Assembly: GCF_001854125.1 (NCBI RefSeq)
Contig: NZ_CP017715.1
Location: 1,612,001-1,676,000, forward strand
Origin: Marinobacter salinus
GTDB taxonomy: Bacteria > Pseudomonadota > Gammaproteobacteria > Pseudomonadales > Oleiphilaceae
Reading direction: 5' to 3'
Length of the DNA stretch: 64,000 bases
Position numbers and translations under genes: made by a program. Every line of letters begins with the position of its first letter. Positions within the stretch are counted from its first letter, which is position 1. Below, in pieces: positions 39,820-47,799 of the stretch. A model generated the notes under the pieces. It made no database searches, was not told where the DNA came from, and saw nothing but the letters and a program-made list of their open reading frames with translations.

Positions 39820-41262
39820 ATGCTGCTAAAAAATGCAGTGCAGCTGATTTGTTACCCGAACCGCATCGGCAAAGATCTGAAGGACCTTCACACCGTTGTT
39901 GAAAAGCATCTGTCAGAGGCCATCGGCGGGCTGCATATCCTGCCTTTCTTTCCCTCCAACGCCGATGGCGGGTTTTCACCATTGACCCACAAGGAAGTGG
40001 ATCCGGACTTTGGCACCTGGAACGATATTGAAGCCTTCACACAAAAATACGACCTGTGTGTAGACCTCACCGTGAATCACATTTCCGATGAATCTCCCGA
40101 ATTCAAAGACTTCATTGTCAATGGTTTTGACTCAAAGTACGCCGATCTGTTTGTTCATGTGGACAAATTCGGCGAGATCTCCCCGGACGATATGGCCAAG
40201 ATCCACATTCGCAAGGAGAAAGAACCCTTCCGGGAGGTCACGCTCGCGGACGGTACCAAAACCCGGGTGTGGTGTACCTTCACGGAACAGCAGATTGACC
40301 TGAATTACGATGCTGATCAGGCTTACACCCTGATGGAAAGCTACATCGGGTTCCTCACCTCCAAAGGCGTGAACCTGCTCAGGCTCGACGCCTTCGGCTA
40401 CACCACCAAGCGAATCGGCACCAGCTGCTTTCTAGTGGAGCCCGAGGTTTACCGGATACTGGACTGGATCAACGAAGTGGCGCTGAAGCATGGCGCGGAA
40501 TGCCTGCCGGAAGTGCACGATCACACCAGTTACCAGTACGCGATCGGCCGGCGCAACATGCATCCTTATGGCTTCGCCTTACCGCCGTTGCTGCTCTATT
40601 CGCTGTTAGACGCGAACAGCGTGTACCTGAAAAACTGGCTGCGCATGTGTCCGCGTAATATGGTCACCGTTCTGGATACACACGATGGCATCTGTATCCC
40701 GGATGTCGAGGGTGTGCTGCCGGACGAGAAAATCAGGGTTCTGATCGACAACATTGATGCCCGCAGTGCGGACCCTATCATGCGCCGCTCCGCGGCCAAT
40801 ATTCATAGCGTTGGCGCGATCTATCAGCTTACCTGCACCTTTTACGACGCCCTCATGCAAAATGACGACGCCTACATCGCGGCCCGGGCAATCCAGTTTT
40901 TCGCACCCGGAATTCCACAGGTCTACTACGTTGGGCTGTTTGCGGGCTGCAATGATCATGAGCTTATGGAACAGAGCGGAGAGCTGCGGGATATTAACCG
41001 CCACTATTACAGCCTGGATGAGGTGGAACAGGCGGTTCAGAAACCGGTCGTGCAGCGCTTACTGGGCCTTATGGAATTTCGTAGCAACTACCCTGCCTTT
41101 GACGGCCATTTTGAACTGAACTACTCCAACAACTCCAGTGTGGCCATGGCCTGGCGCCACGGAGATTACTACTGCCACTTGTTTGTCGACCTGAACTTCA
41201 AAACCGTGAAAATCGAATATTACGATGTCGACACCGCACAGACCAAACGGCTTGCCTGCTGA
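39820..41262 (+). CDS. GH13_18 phosphorylase, probable glucosylglycerol phosphorylase
   Basis: The 480-residue GH13 subfamily 18 enzyme reversibly phosphorolyses an alpha-glucoside to glucose 1-phosphate. The triad is visible and spaced as in sucrose phosphorylase: nucleophile D190 (LRLDAFGY), acid/base E231 (CLPEVHD) and D289 (LDTHDG). From memory, a Marinobacter homologue was shown to act on 2-O-alpha-glucosylglycerol; the adjacent ggpS supports that activity over sucrose phosphorolysis. Starts 51 bases after ggpS with AGGAG upstream, so the pair is an operon for making and recovering the osmolyte. Confidence 0.88.
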   Translation: MLLKNAVQLICYPNRIGKDLKDLHTVVEKHLSEAIGGLHILPFFPSNADGGFSPLTHKEVDPDFGTWNDIEAFTQKYDLCVDLTVNHISDESPEFKDFIVNGFDSKYADLFVHVDKFGEISPDDMAKIHIRKEKEPFREVTLADGTKTRVWCTFTEQQIDLNYDADQAYTLMESYIGFLTSKGVNLLRLDAFGYTTKRIGTSCFLVEPEVYRILDWINEVALKHGAECLPEVHDHTSYQYAIGRRNMHPYGFALPPLLLYSLLDANSVYLKNWLRMCPRNMVTVLDTHDGICIPDVEGVLPDEKIRVLIDNIDARSADPIMRRSAANIHSVGAIYQLTCTFYDALMQNDDAYIAARAIQFFAPGIPQVYYVGLFAGCNDHELMEQSGELRDINRHYYSLDEVEQAVQKPVVQRLLGLMEFRSNYPAFDGHFELNYSNNSSVAMAWRHGDYYCHLFVDLNFKTVKIEYYDVDTAQTKRLAC

Positions 41263-41268
41263 TGTTCT

Positions 41269-41306
41269 GAGTGGAATTCATGGTAAAAACTACATGAATT
41301 CCGCTC
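41269..41306. terminator. Inverted repeat between convergent genes
   Basis: GAGTGGAATTCATG (41269-41282) and CATGAATTCCGCTC (41293-41306) pair at 13 of 14 positions around a 10-base A-rich loop. It begins 6 bases after the phosphorylase stop and its right arm encodes the last codons of the YkgJ-like gene. No U tract follows, so a terminator role is only plausible. Confidence 0.45.
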
Positions 41307-41580
41307 GCTCTTCCCGGCACTCATAGGAGCCCATTTCAAACTCCCGGCAAATCCACGGACGGTTTTCATAAATCGTGCACATGAACGTTTCCCGGTCTAA
41401 AGCGGAGCACCACCCATCCGACAAACGCAGCATGGTTTCACCCCCCCATTTATCGAAAGCAATGTGCTCTTCGGGAACGCCGGTATCGCTGATGATCATG
41501 ACCTCCAAGCGACAGCAGCAGGCACGGCAATTGGAACAGGAAACCTCAGCGTCGGTTACATCTTTAACAGGAATGGTCAT
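41290..41580 (-). CDS. YkgJ-type cysteine-cluster protein
   Basis: A 96-residue protein with eight Cys residues in the CxxCxACC ... C ... C ... C arrangement of the YkgJ family (CSNCRACCCRLEVMI; CTIYENRPWICREF), which is thought to bind a metal or iron-sulfur centre. Its ATG overlaps the stop of the upstream GNAT gene by four bases (ATGA), so the two are co-translated. The biochemical role is unknown. Confidence 0.85.
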   Translation of the reverse strand: MTIPVKDVTDAEVSCSNCRACCCRLEVMIISDTGVPEEHIAFDKWGGETMLRLSDGWCSALDRETFMCTIYENRPWICREFEMGSYECREERAEFM

Positions 41581-42101
41581 TGATCAAGGCCTTTGCCCAG
41601 TGTGATTTCCGGATAGCCTGAATGCGACGGAGTATTCTCAAAGCCCAGCTCGCGCGCCAATTCCAGCATGGGCTTGTTATCAGACAGTATGCTGACCTCC
41701 AGGTGGCGATATCCGGCTTGCATTGCCAGCTCCCTGAGATCTCTCAGCAACCGGGTTCCAATGCCCTTACCGTGCCATTCGTCCGAGACAACAATAGCAA
41801 CCTCTGCATGGCCAGGCTCTGTGGTCCGGGCATATCGCGCAACGCCAATCTCACGCTCTTCACCGTTTTCAGTGATGGTAGCGATCAGCGCCATTTCGTC
41901 CGGGTAATCGGGATGCGTAAAGCGATCCAGCATCTTAGTCGGAAGCTCACGCATAGCACCGTGAAACCGCTGGTAGCGTGACTTCTGAGAAAGACCATTA
42001 ACAAACTCGGCCTCAATGCGGCGGTCCGCCGGATGCATTGTGCGAATCGTGACTTGCTGCCCCGCAACGTCGAATGGATCGGAATAGTCAGGTGGAATCA
42101 T
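41577..42101 (-). CDS. GNAT family N-acetyltransferase
   Basis: A 174-residue acetyltransferase with acetyl-CoA loop VSDEWHGKGIGTRLL at ~110-124 and a typical GNAT C-terminus (SILSDNKPMLELARELGF). The N-terminal segment FVNGLSQKSRYQRFHGAM resembles the GNAT domain attached to some acyl-CoA-ligase-like protein acetyltransferases. Substrate unknown. The ATG overlaps the stop of the truncated LysE gene (ATGA). Confidence 0.85.
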   Translation of the reverse strand: MIPPDYSDPFDVAGQQVTIRTMHPADRRIEAEFVNGLSQKSRYQRFHGAMRELPTKMLDRFTHPDYPDEMALIATITENGEEREIGVARYARTTEPGHAEVAIVVSDEWHGKGIGTRLLRDLRELAMQAGYRHLEVSILSDNKPMLELARELGFENTPSHSGYPEITLGKGLDQ

Positions 42102-42328
42102 CTGTCACCTTCTACAGTGCGGAGCGCTTGGCATGCAATGCCCCCAAAACCTACAAGGGACGTAAATAACGCAGTTGAGTCGCCAAGTGCAACCGCAGCC
42201 ACCAGGGGAATATTGGCGCGACGACCATAGGTGACCGAATAGCTGATGACAGCCAAAATTGTCGGACCGGGAATGACCAGCAAAACGGCCGATGCGATAA
42301 CAAATGCAAACCAGGATTCAATGATCAC
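42098..42328 (-). pseudogene. Truncated LysE/RhtB family exporter
   Basis: Only the first ~70 residues of a LysE-type amino-acid exporter remain (WFAFVIASAVLLVIPGPTIL, then GRRANIPLVAAVALGDS). The family is ~200 residues with about six helices. After LVGFGGI the frame ends in 12 unrelated residues and a stop that overlaps the following GNAT start, so an internal deletion removed the rest. GTG 42328 has AGGAGA upstream. Confidence 0.7.
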
Positions 42329-42432
42329 GAGACTTTCTCCTGAAAACAAATGCGCAAATCAGCCGCGCAGCCTTTTGTTTCGGCCAAACTTGCCTTTTCG
42401 AACCCTAACATCCTCACCTGCCACATCCGTAT

Positions 42433-44081
42433 TCAGGGGCGTTGGTCATTTTCTATACCGTTCGGGAATATTGAGACCCAGTTTCTGACCGACCCACGGC
42501 CATGGACGTCTCCCACAAAAAATTCTGGCGAGGAGCCGAGAGGCTCACCCAGCGATGCTCCATAGTGGCTTTTTACCCAAGCTCCATTATAACCGGCAAG
42601 TTTAATTAGCGTCGGAAATACCTGAAAATGGCTGGTTCGATCATAACCTTCCGCTTGTGCCGCCTTTAACCTTTCCAGGGTTGCCGCGTCGCTGGCGAAA
42701 ACCATCATGGGCACAATGCCCTCAAAACGATTTGCCCTGGGCCTGCAGTGTGTGGCCAGTGTCCCGTCATCGACAATGTTCTGTCCATGATCGCTTGTGT
42801 AAATAATGACGTAATTCCCGAACTCACCGCTTTCGGACAGCAAGCCTTTAAACCAGTCATCGACGCTCCAACGTATTCCATTCATAAATGAATTCAGAGA
42901 TTTTTCTCTGTCATTCATTGGCTCACCTGGCCCAAGAGCAGGGGTGAAAATTATGGATTCCGGGGGGTAGCTCCTGAAGTACGGAAAGTGAATGCCATAC
43001 TTATTAAGCATGATAAAGACCTTACCGGGTTGTTTTAGCAGATCAATCAGCTTGTCACGAGCAACTCCGTCACTCTCGTAGGCGACGCCCTGGCGAAGCC
43101 TTAGCAGTTCGTCTATAAAGGTCGCTTCCTGTTTGTTCATGAAGTTTTGGTAGTTTCCCCATTCCTCTGCGCTCTGCGCATCCAGGTAAACATTGTAATA
43201 CCCTGCCCTCTTGGTCAATTGCCAGATTGAGGGTGTCTTCAAGCTCATTTGATCGTGGTCCGGGATCGCCCCTTTTCTGATACCCGTCCTGAGGATGAGG
43301 TTGGAATAATCACTGCAGTTTGACGCCGAAGCGGCCAACCCGAAATTGATGAGGCCAGTTTCCACCGAGCGAAGATAGGGAGTCGTACCTTTTCCGTATC
43401 CATTGATTCCCAGAATGTCCGCACGGATACTTTCATCCACAATCAGAACGATTTTCTCAACCTGCGATTCCAAAGAACCCGAGTAATTGGCCTCAGATCT
43501 CTCGCCCTCGTAGAGGTCGCTTTGGCCGGCAAACATAAGCAGTGCCGGAACCCTGAAAAAAGATGGGTATCGATCAAAATTCCATCGCTGTTCAGCAGAA
43601 CAATAAAGGCAAGTAGTACTGTGCTGACTGGAACGGCATAGAGCTTTCCGGGGATGTTTAATTTTAAAAGGCCTGGCAAACGTTCGGTGAAAATAATAAG
43701 CGGCACTAGAATGATAAAAAGCGGCAGTACCGCCAGACCAATATTCTCAACCACGGCCCCGGCCCACCATTGAAAATAACTCACAATCAGGTCTGCCTGT
43801 TGGAAATCGATGGGCGCGTTTGAGACAAGGAAGGAGCCGATATTGGAAAGAAAGAAGAACATAAAAAATGGCAAGGTGATTTTTCGAATAAGACTGCGGC
43901 CACTAAAAAATATTAAGAAAACGCCTGCCAGACTCCAGAGAAACACCAGCACTGACAGGATTAACTCTATTACCTTGCCTTCACTCCACAGAAACCGAAA
44001 CGGAGAGAAAAAGTCGTAGAACATACTGAATTCTACGAGCAAAAGAATCGAAACCGTCCCAAGGCTGAGAATTTTTCTCAA
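42433..44081 (-). pseudogene. Membrane-anchored sulfatase-fold transferase, frameshifted
   Basis: Two overlapping reading frames together make one protein. The first (44081 to 43443, TTG start) has five or so transmembrane helices. The second (to 42433) has a sulfatase/alkaline-phosphatase-fold catalytic domain (KIVLIVDESIRADILGINGYG; SDHGQNIVDDG), as in phosphoethanolamine transferases. Joining them by a -1 shift at the T6 run on the coding strand near 43556-43561 gives a smooth sequence (IDTHLFFRVPALLMFAGQ). This is either an inactivating indel, a sequencing error in a homopolymer, or a natural slip. Function, if intact, would be modification of surface glycans or lipids. Confidence 0.7.
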
Positions 44082-44094
44082 GATGTAATTTCTC

Positions 44095-44652
44095 TCAATA
44101 AATGCCGGGGATCAACCTGTAGCGCACACGTTGCACATAGTCTCGATAGCCCGGTAACTCTTCCTGTAAAGTCTTGTCCTCTAGTGCGGTCCTGATCACC
44201 GAGATAATTGCTGCTAATGCCGCAGGTATAAGGGTCCATACCGAGCCCAGCGCAAGAACGATACCGAACAGTGGAAGAATATTTCCGGCATAACCCGGAT
44301 GCCGAACAAACCTGTACGGGCCGGTATCACACACCACATGCCCTCGTTCCGTCTGAATACTTACCACGCTGAAGAAAAAACGGTTCTCTGCCACTGCCCA
44401 TGCAGCGAAGGCATAACCGAACGCGATCAATATGAATCCAATTACATTGATCCATAGCGGAAATTCGGGGGACCAGTTATAGCGATGGTCCAGCCCTGCC
44501 ACAATAACCATAGGGTAACTGATACTCACTGCCATCAGCGGAGCAAGCACTTTATCCCAGGCCTTTGCGTTTCGGATAATTTCAATATTTTGCCGTTCAG
44601 CCGTCAATCCGGGGTGTCGCTGTTCCGCCCATATACGCCCCCCAATACCCAC
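44095..44652 (-). CDS. Isoprenylcysteine carboxyl methyltransferase (ICMT)-like membrane protein
   Basis: A 185-residue protein with several hydrophobic helices and the ICMT/PEMT C-terminal signature DTGPYRFVRHPGYAGNILPLFG and EELPGYRDYVQRVRYRLIP, which binds S-adenosylmethionine. Bacterial members of this family have mostly unknown substrates. The frame continues upstream with family-like sequence (GWWQAWVYSLLILSV), but an in-frame TAG at 44731-44733 blocks it, and the only start I find is GTG 44652. The 5' end may therefore be damaged. Confidence 0.7.
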   Translation of the reverse strand: MGIGGRIWAEQRHPGLTAERQNIEIIRNAKAWDKVLAPLMAVSISYPMVIVAGLDHRYNWSPEFPLWINVIGFILIAFGYAFAAWAVAENRFFFSVVSIQTERGHVVCDTGPYRFVRHPGYAGNILPLFGIVLALGSVWTLIPAALAAIISVIRTALEDKTLQEELPGYRDYVQRVRYRLIPGIY

Positions 44653-44734
44653 GGATAAGATCAGCAGGGAGTAGACCCACGCTTGCCACCAACCGAGATC
44701 CCAAGCACATGCAAATAAAATCCGTAACTTCTAA

Positions 44735-44762
44735 GGAAACAAAATCTCAGGGATGAGATTTC
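44735..44762 (-). terminator. Possible leftward terminator at the array boundary
   Basis: AAATCTCA (44742-44749) pairs with TGAGATTT (44754-44761) around a 4-base loop. On the minus strand it is followed by TGTTTCC, a short T-rich run. It would end transcripts leaving the cassette array; weak. Confidence 0.4.
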
Positions 44763-44840
44763 ACAGATATCATGACTCTGGTCATGACACCCGCTCTGAA
44801 TAAGAGCTCCTGGCCGGAAGCCGGCGTTTGCATTTCACCG

Positions 44841-44911
44841 CCGACCCAAATTGCGCGCATGGTGCCGCAGGCGCAATGTAATGGATGTCACCGCGCCTGC
44901 ACTGGTTAGGG
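44841..44911 (-). repeat. attC-like site 1 (array terminus, degenerate)
   Basis: GCGCGCATGG...GCAGGCGCAATGTAATGG...GCACTGGTTAGGG resembles the second attC class seen further right. The R'' core lies over the stop of the MAPEG gene; the R' AAC core at the left is lost, as expected for an old terminal site. Confidence 0.5.
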
Positions 44912-45328
44912 AAGTGCCAAGAGGATCTGAATGCTCATGGTGAACATGCACACCACTCCGACTGCATAAGCCACCGTTCGCCAAGGCTGAATTCCGCACA
45001 GATAAAATAATGTATGCAAATAGCGAGCTCCCGTGAATATCGAGAAGAGCCAAACGGCCCAACCGGGAGTGGCGCCAACCCAAATGTATGCCACGCCCAA
45101 GGCCAGGAAGATGGGGATATTCTCGAGGTCATTTAACCAGGCGCGGGCTGCTCTCTGAACTTGGGGCAACTCCTCTTCGGCGGCCTCCCGCCTCACGAAG
45201 GCGGCATCTTCGGGGTTCTTGAAGGTCAACTTCCCGATTCGATGGAACCCCTGATATGCGGATATGGCAAACATCTTAAAGAACAGCAACACTGAAGCTA
45301 CCGTGTACCAATATTCTGCCTGATCCAT
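44906..45328 (-). CDS. MAPEG family membrane protein (cassette gene)
   Basis: A 140-residue four-helix membrane protein of the MAPEG (microsomal GST-like) family: LLFFKMFAISAYQGFHRI, the family segment RAWLNDLENIPIFLALGVAYI and FTGARYLHTLFYLCG. Family members conjugate glutathione or act on eicosanoid-like lipids; the bacterial role is unknown. AAGGAAAC precedes the start, which lies 15 bases from a degraded attC. Last recognisable cassette of the array. Confidence 0.87.
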   Translation of the reverse strand: MDQAEYWYTVASVLLFFKMFAISAYQGFHRIGKLTFKNPEDAAFVRREAAEEELPQVQRAARAWLNDLENIPIFLALGVAYIWVGATPGWAVWLFSIFTGARYLHTLFYLCGIQPWRTVAYAVGVVCMFTMSIQILLALP

Positions 45329-45342
45329 GGTGTTTCCTTACC

Positions 45343-45421
45343 CCCTGGCGCGGAGCTTTGCGGCAGTTTTGGAGCCGCGCAGCGGTGGAAAAAGTGTCCG
45401 GCAACGCCGGCTGGTTCAGGA
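45343..45421 (-). repeat. attC-like site 2
   Basis: GGAGCTTTGCGGCAGTTTTG...CCGGCTGGTTCAGG is nearly the same as the sites at 47.3, 49.2 and 49.9 kb. The R' core (GTT) is mutated, so this site is probably no longer recombinogenic. Confidence 0.75.
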
Positions 45422-45604
45422 AGTCGCAGCTGTTGAAACCCAACATGTAATGCACCGCGAGCAGCTTCTGATGCATAGCCTTTCCCCCAGTGGGCTAACG
45501 ATAACCCCCAACCGCGCTGCTTGATGAGCGAACGACTCAAAATCGCTTTCTTGCCATTGCCGCAAATGTAGCCGCTCGGTTTCAAATTCCAATAACTCTG
45601 CCAT
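45416..45604 (-). pseudogene. GNAT acetyltransferase remnant (cassette)
   Basis: The first ~26 codons (LEFETERLHLRQWQESDFESFA) match the start of RimJ/RimL-like acetyltransferases. The following DNA, in another frame, encodes LAHWGKGYASEAARGALHVGF, the acetyl-CoA loop that normally lies ~70 residues later. A central deletion and frameshift therefore killed the gene. Confidence 0.75.
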
Positions 45605-45628
45605 AGCAGGATGTGCCTTACTTCTGAA

Positions 45629-45727
45629 GCCTAACGAATGAATTCAGTAGCGTTTGAGGCGACGTCCGTTTTTTGCGGCAGCAAAATGGATGGCGGGTCA
45701 AACGTCCTCTGCAATGATTTGTTAGAT
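45629..45727 (-). repeat. attC site 3
   Basis: On the minus strand R'' ATCTAAC (45721-45727) and R' GTTAGGC (45629-45635) flank a ~99-bp imperfect palindrome (TTTGAGGCGACGT paired with ACGTCC... and TCAAAC). Both cores match the consensus RYYYAAC/GTTRRRY. The stop codon of the glycosylase-like gene is inside R''. Confidence 0.82.
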
Positions 45728-46327
45728 GACATTTTCCATCCCGCTGATGAAATCTCTCTTTCCACCGAATGAAGGATGTCTGATATACAAAAAGTTTTCG
45801 CCCGGAAATGCCTTGGACAGGCCTCTCATTCCCTTCCAGCCAACGGAAGCGACGACGTCTGGCCGATACCATTCCCGAATTTCCCGCAAATAGCGCACCC
45901 CCTCATCAATTTCATCATTCGTTGGCGCCCTGTTCGTGGCTTGGGTGGATTCCGGATGTGGGTGGAACGGAAACGAATTCCAGAAAAGCGGAGTGTTTTC
46001 CTTCGCGTAGAGATATTCCCACACGATAGTTGCAGTGTTTTCAGACTCGACATAAGGCAGTGAAATTTGGGAATTCAGCTGCTGAAGAAGAGGGTGTTGG
46101 CCATCCTGAAAAGCAGCACCACTGGTGAATGGGATACCAGTTACACCGCATCCCTTGTGCCCCGGAGCCTCACCAACTAACAAGATTTTTTTCGTTGACG
46201 GAAAGGCATTCATATATTGAAAGTACAGCCGAAGGTTCACTAGTGCACCCTTCCGCTTGTATGGGTTCGCAACAGTAGAGCTGCTCTCGCGGCCCGCTAA
46301 ATCATCGAAGAATTTGTCGGATAACAC
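45722..46327 (-). CDS. Uracil-DNA-glycosylase superfamily protein (cassette gene)
   Basis: The 201-residue protein shows the UDG-superfamily layout: ILLVGEAPGHKGCGVTGIPFTSG near residue 48 (motif 1, GEAPG), FWNSFPFHPHPES in the middle, and IRHPSFGGKRDF at the end (motif 2, HPS). It could remove uracil or damaged bases, although several superfamily cassettes are uncharacterised. The start is GTG 46327 with AAAGG upstream. It overlaps the readthrough end of the M23 gene. Confidence 0.75.
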   Translation of the reverse strand: MLSDKFFDDLAGRESSSTVANPYKRKGALVNLRLYFQYMNAFPSTKKILLVGEAPGHKGCGVTGIPFTSGAAFQDGQHPLLQQLNSQISLPYVESENTATIVWEYLYAKENTPLFWNSFPFHPHPESTQATNRAPTNDEIDEGVRYLREIREWYRPDVVASVGWKGMRGLSKAFPGENFLYIRHPSFGGKRDFISGMENVI

Positions 46328-46872
46328 AGTCGTTGCCTTTGTCCTCTACGTTCGCCATTACCAGCGCGCAAGAGCAAAGCGAAGCGACGCTTTTGCGCGT
46401 TCAAGTTAATGGCGTTTTTATGCACTTCTTTCTTTCGGCTTATCACACTGTTAATCGACAATGACCGCCCGTTAAACTGGAGCCCTATCTCTTTACCGTC
46501 TTTTGCTGCACCAATGTGAAGATGCGGTTCAAGTGTATTCCCCGAATTGCCGATTTTAGCCAACGGTTGCCCCGAAGTCACAACCTCCCCTGGATCCACT
46601 CTAATACTGCCTGCCTTTAAGTGGGCCATGAATATATCCGCCTCAGCACACTTCAGCACGATATAATTGCCCTCAGGATGCTCTGTATCGGGATGTCCGG
46701 GAGGGTTGTCTGGCAGACTTTTGCGGACCTTGAAAATGCTTCCCTGGCACGGACTATAGAGTGTCTCTCCAAAGATTTCATAGGCGCTCAACGCTCGAGG
46801 AGCAATACCGTCTGCCCGATTACCAAGCGAGTTCAGCTTAACGATATCTATAGCCATCTTGCTGCCACTCAT
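46297..46872 (-). CDS. M23-family metallopeptidase-like protein (cassette gene)
   Basis: A 191-residue ORF. Residues ~40-135 match the M23/LytM fold: a GNYIVLKCAEADIFMAHLK strand, VTSGQPLAKIGNSGNT and the zinc motif EPHLHIG. The family cleaves peptidoglycan crosslinks, but the second HxH half is here and the first zinc His/Asp (HxxxD) is not obvious, so activity is doubtful. No signal peptide is seen. The last ~45 residues are encoded by a diverged attC and beyond, so the native stop seems to be lost. ATG 46857 is an alternative start. Confidence 0.65.
   Translation of the reverse strand: MSGSKMAIDIVKLNSLGNRADGIAPRALSAYEIFGETLYSPCQGSIFKVRKSLPDNPPGHPDTEHPEGNYIVLKCAEADIFMAHLKAGSIRVDPGEVVTSGQPLAKIGNSGNTLEPHLHIGAAKDGKEIGLQFNGRSLSINSVISRKKEVHKNAINLNAQKRRFALLLRAGNGERRGQRQRLCYPTNSSMI
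46354..46413 (-). repeat. attC-like site 4, short
   Basis: A 60-bp imperfect palindrome GCCATTACC...GGTTAATGGC-type with core GCGCGCAAGAGC/GCTTTTGCGCG. The R'' is GCCATTAAC on the minus strand; R' has GTA in place of GTT. It lies inside the 3' end of the M23-like ORF. Confidence 0.6.
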
Positions 46873-46996
46873 GGCGGTGATTCAGAAGTAGTGACCTGCT
46901 TCCCTCTCGCTCCATCCCTCCCCAGTCGACAGGATTGAGCTGGATGCGCTCTGGTGGAGAGCTGCAGGCCCACAACCTTAATGGCCTTGTATGCAT

Positions 46997-47284
46997 TTAT
47001 TTGTGAGCAATTGGCTTGTCTGTAAATAAATAGTCTTTTAATTCTTTATCAAACCGGGGATCTTGTCTCCTGATCCATTCCAGAACCATCGCAGCATGCT
47101 CTTTTTCTTCATCACGGTTGTGAACAAGGATTGCTTTCAACTCCTCGTTTTTACAGGCATCAACTCTTTGGTTGTACCAGTCCACTGCTTCAAGTTCTTC
47201 CATAAGTGATGTGAGAGCTCTGTGCATATCTCTTGTTTCATCCGAGAGCTCACTTATTGGTTCATGGTAACCTTCGTTTGACAT
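46997..47284 (-). CDS. Encapsulated-ferritin-like (EncFtn) protein without targeting tail (cassette gene)
   Basis: A 95-residue two-helix protein closely resembling the EncFtn ferroxidase of Rhodospirillum: MEELEAVDWYNQR, HNRDEEKEHAAMVLEWIRR and DYLFTDKPI. The ferroxidase ligands known there (E32, E62, H65) correspond to E30, E60 and H63. EncFtn proteins form decamers that oxidise Fe(II) inside encapsulin shells, to which a C-terminal peptide targets them. Here the protein ends straight after the helical domain, and no encapsulin gene is in the window. GAGGAG precedes the ATG. I could not find a clear attC after its stop. Confidence 0.85.
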   Translation of the reverse strand: MSNEGYHEPISELSDETRDMHRALTSLMEELEAVDWYNQRVDACKNEELKAILVHNRDEEKEHAAMVLEWIRRQDPRFDKELKDYLFTDKPIAHK

Positions 47285-47320
47285 CTTTATCTCCTCGATA
47301 AATGAAATTTATATTGTGAT

Positions 47321-47398
47321 GCATAACGCGGGGCTTTGCGGAAATTTTGGAGCCGCGAAGCGGTGGAAAAATTGTCCGGCAACATCGGCTGGTTATGC
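47321..47398 (-). repeat. attC site 5
   Basis: A 78-bp site bounded by GCATAAC (47321-47327) and GTTATGC (47392-47398). Internal arms GGGGCTTTGCGG and AGCCGCGAAGC are shared with sites 2, 7 and 8. Confidence 0.88.
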
Positions 47399-47399
47399 A

Positions 47400-47559
47400 T
47401 TATTCGTAGTGGCTCCAGAGTCTGAGAACTTTCACTACTCGCTCGTCCTCAAGAACCTGGTAGACCAGACGATGCTGAATATTGATACGGCGTGAGTAGG
47501 CTCCCGCAAGATCGCCAATAAGTTTCTCAAACGGTGGCGGCTTGCGGTATGGGTCTTCC
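47400..47559 (-). pseudogene. 3' fragment of a Txe/YoeB toxin gene
   Basis: Encodes the C-terminal ~52 residues (EDPYRKPPPFEKLIGDLAG onward to WSHYE) almost identically to the intact toxin at 49.97-50.23 kb, including the flanking attC end. Homology stops abruptly at 47559, where it is joined to the end of the GDCCVxC gene region. It is a duplicated, truncated cassette end. Confidence 0.85.
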
Positions 47560-47568
47560 CCGTTTTTT

Positions 47569-47787
47569 TCACTTACAACACCCTGACCCTTGCTGAATGG
47601 GCGGACACGGCACGGTGCCGTATGAGCAAAAGACACAGCAGTCTCCCTGCTTCGGCTTGAGTAAAGTACGACAAGATTCACACTCGTAAAAGTACTGGCA
47701 GGAATCCGTAGGCATAGTTTCCGTTTTCTGATGACCACAATTTGGGCATTTGATTATCGATTCCAGAACTATCTCGACCATAGCCAT
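47569..47787 (-). CDS. GDCCVxC domain protein (cassette gene)
   Basis: A 72-residue protein with CPNCGH...CQYFYECESC (zinc-ribbon-like) followed by KQGDCCVFCSYGTVPCPPIQ. The GDCCVxC family includes natural selenoproteins in which one of the paired cysteines is selenocysteine; here both are TGC/TGT cysteines. Its function is unknown; a metal or thiol role is inferred from 10 cysteines in 72 residues. AGGAGAAC precedes the ATG. The ORF stops with TGA at 47569-47571, just after GGCTGTTGTAAG. Confidence 0.8.
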   Translation of the reverse strand: MAMVEIVLESIIKCPNCGHQKTETMPTDSCQYFYECESCRTLLKPKQGDCCVFCSYGTVPCPPIQQGSGCCK

Positions 47788-47799
47788 GTTCTCCTATTT

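Noticed and set aside
43545..43570. Programmed -1 ribosomal frameshift site in the sulfatase-type gene
   Set aside because: The T6 run allows the P-site codon to slip but the A-site codon (TCA to TTC) does not re-pair well, and no downstream pseudoknot is evident; an indel is simpler.
46873..46996. attC between the EncFtn-like and M23-like genes
   Set aside because: A GTTGTGG and a GCCATTAAGG are present, but no paired arms or core order fit an attC; left uncalled.
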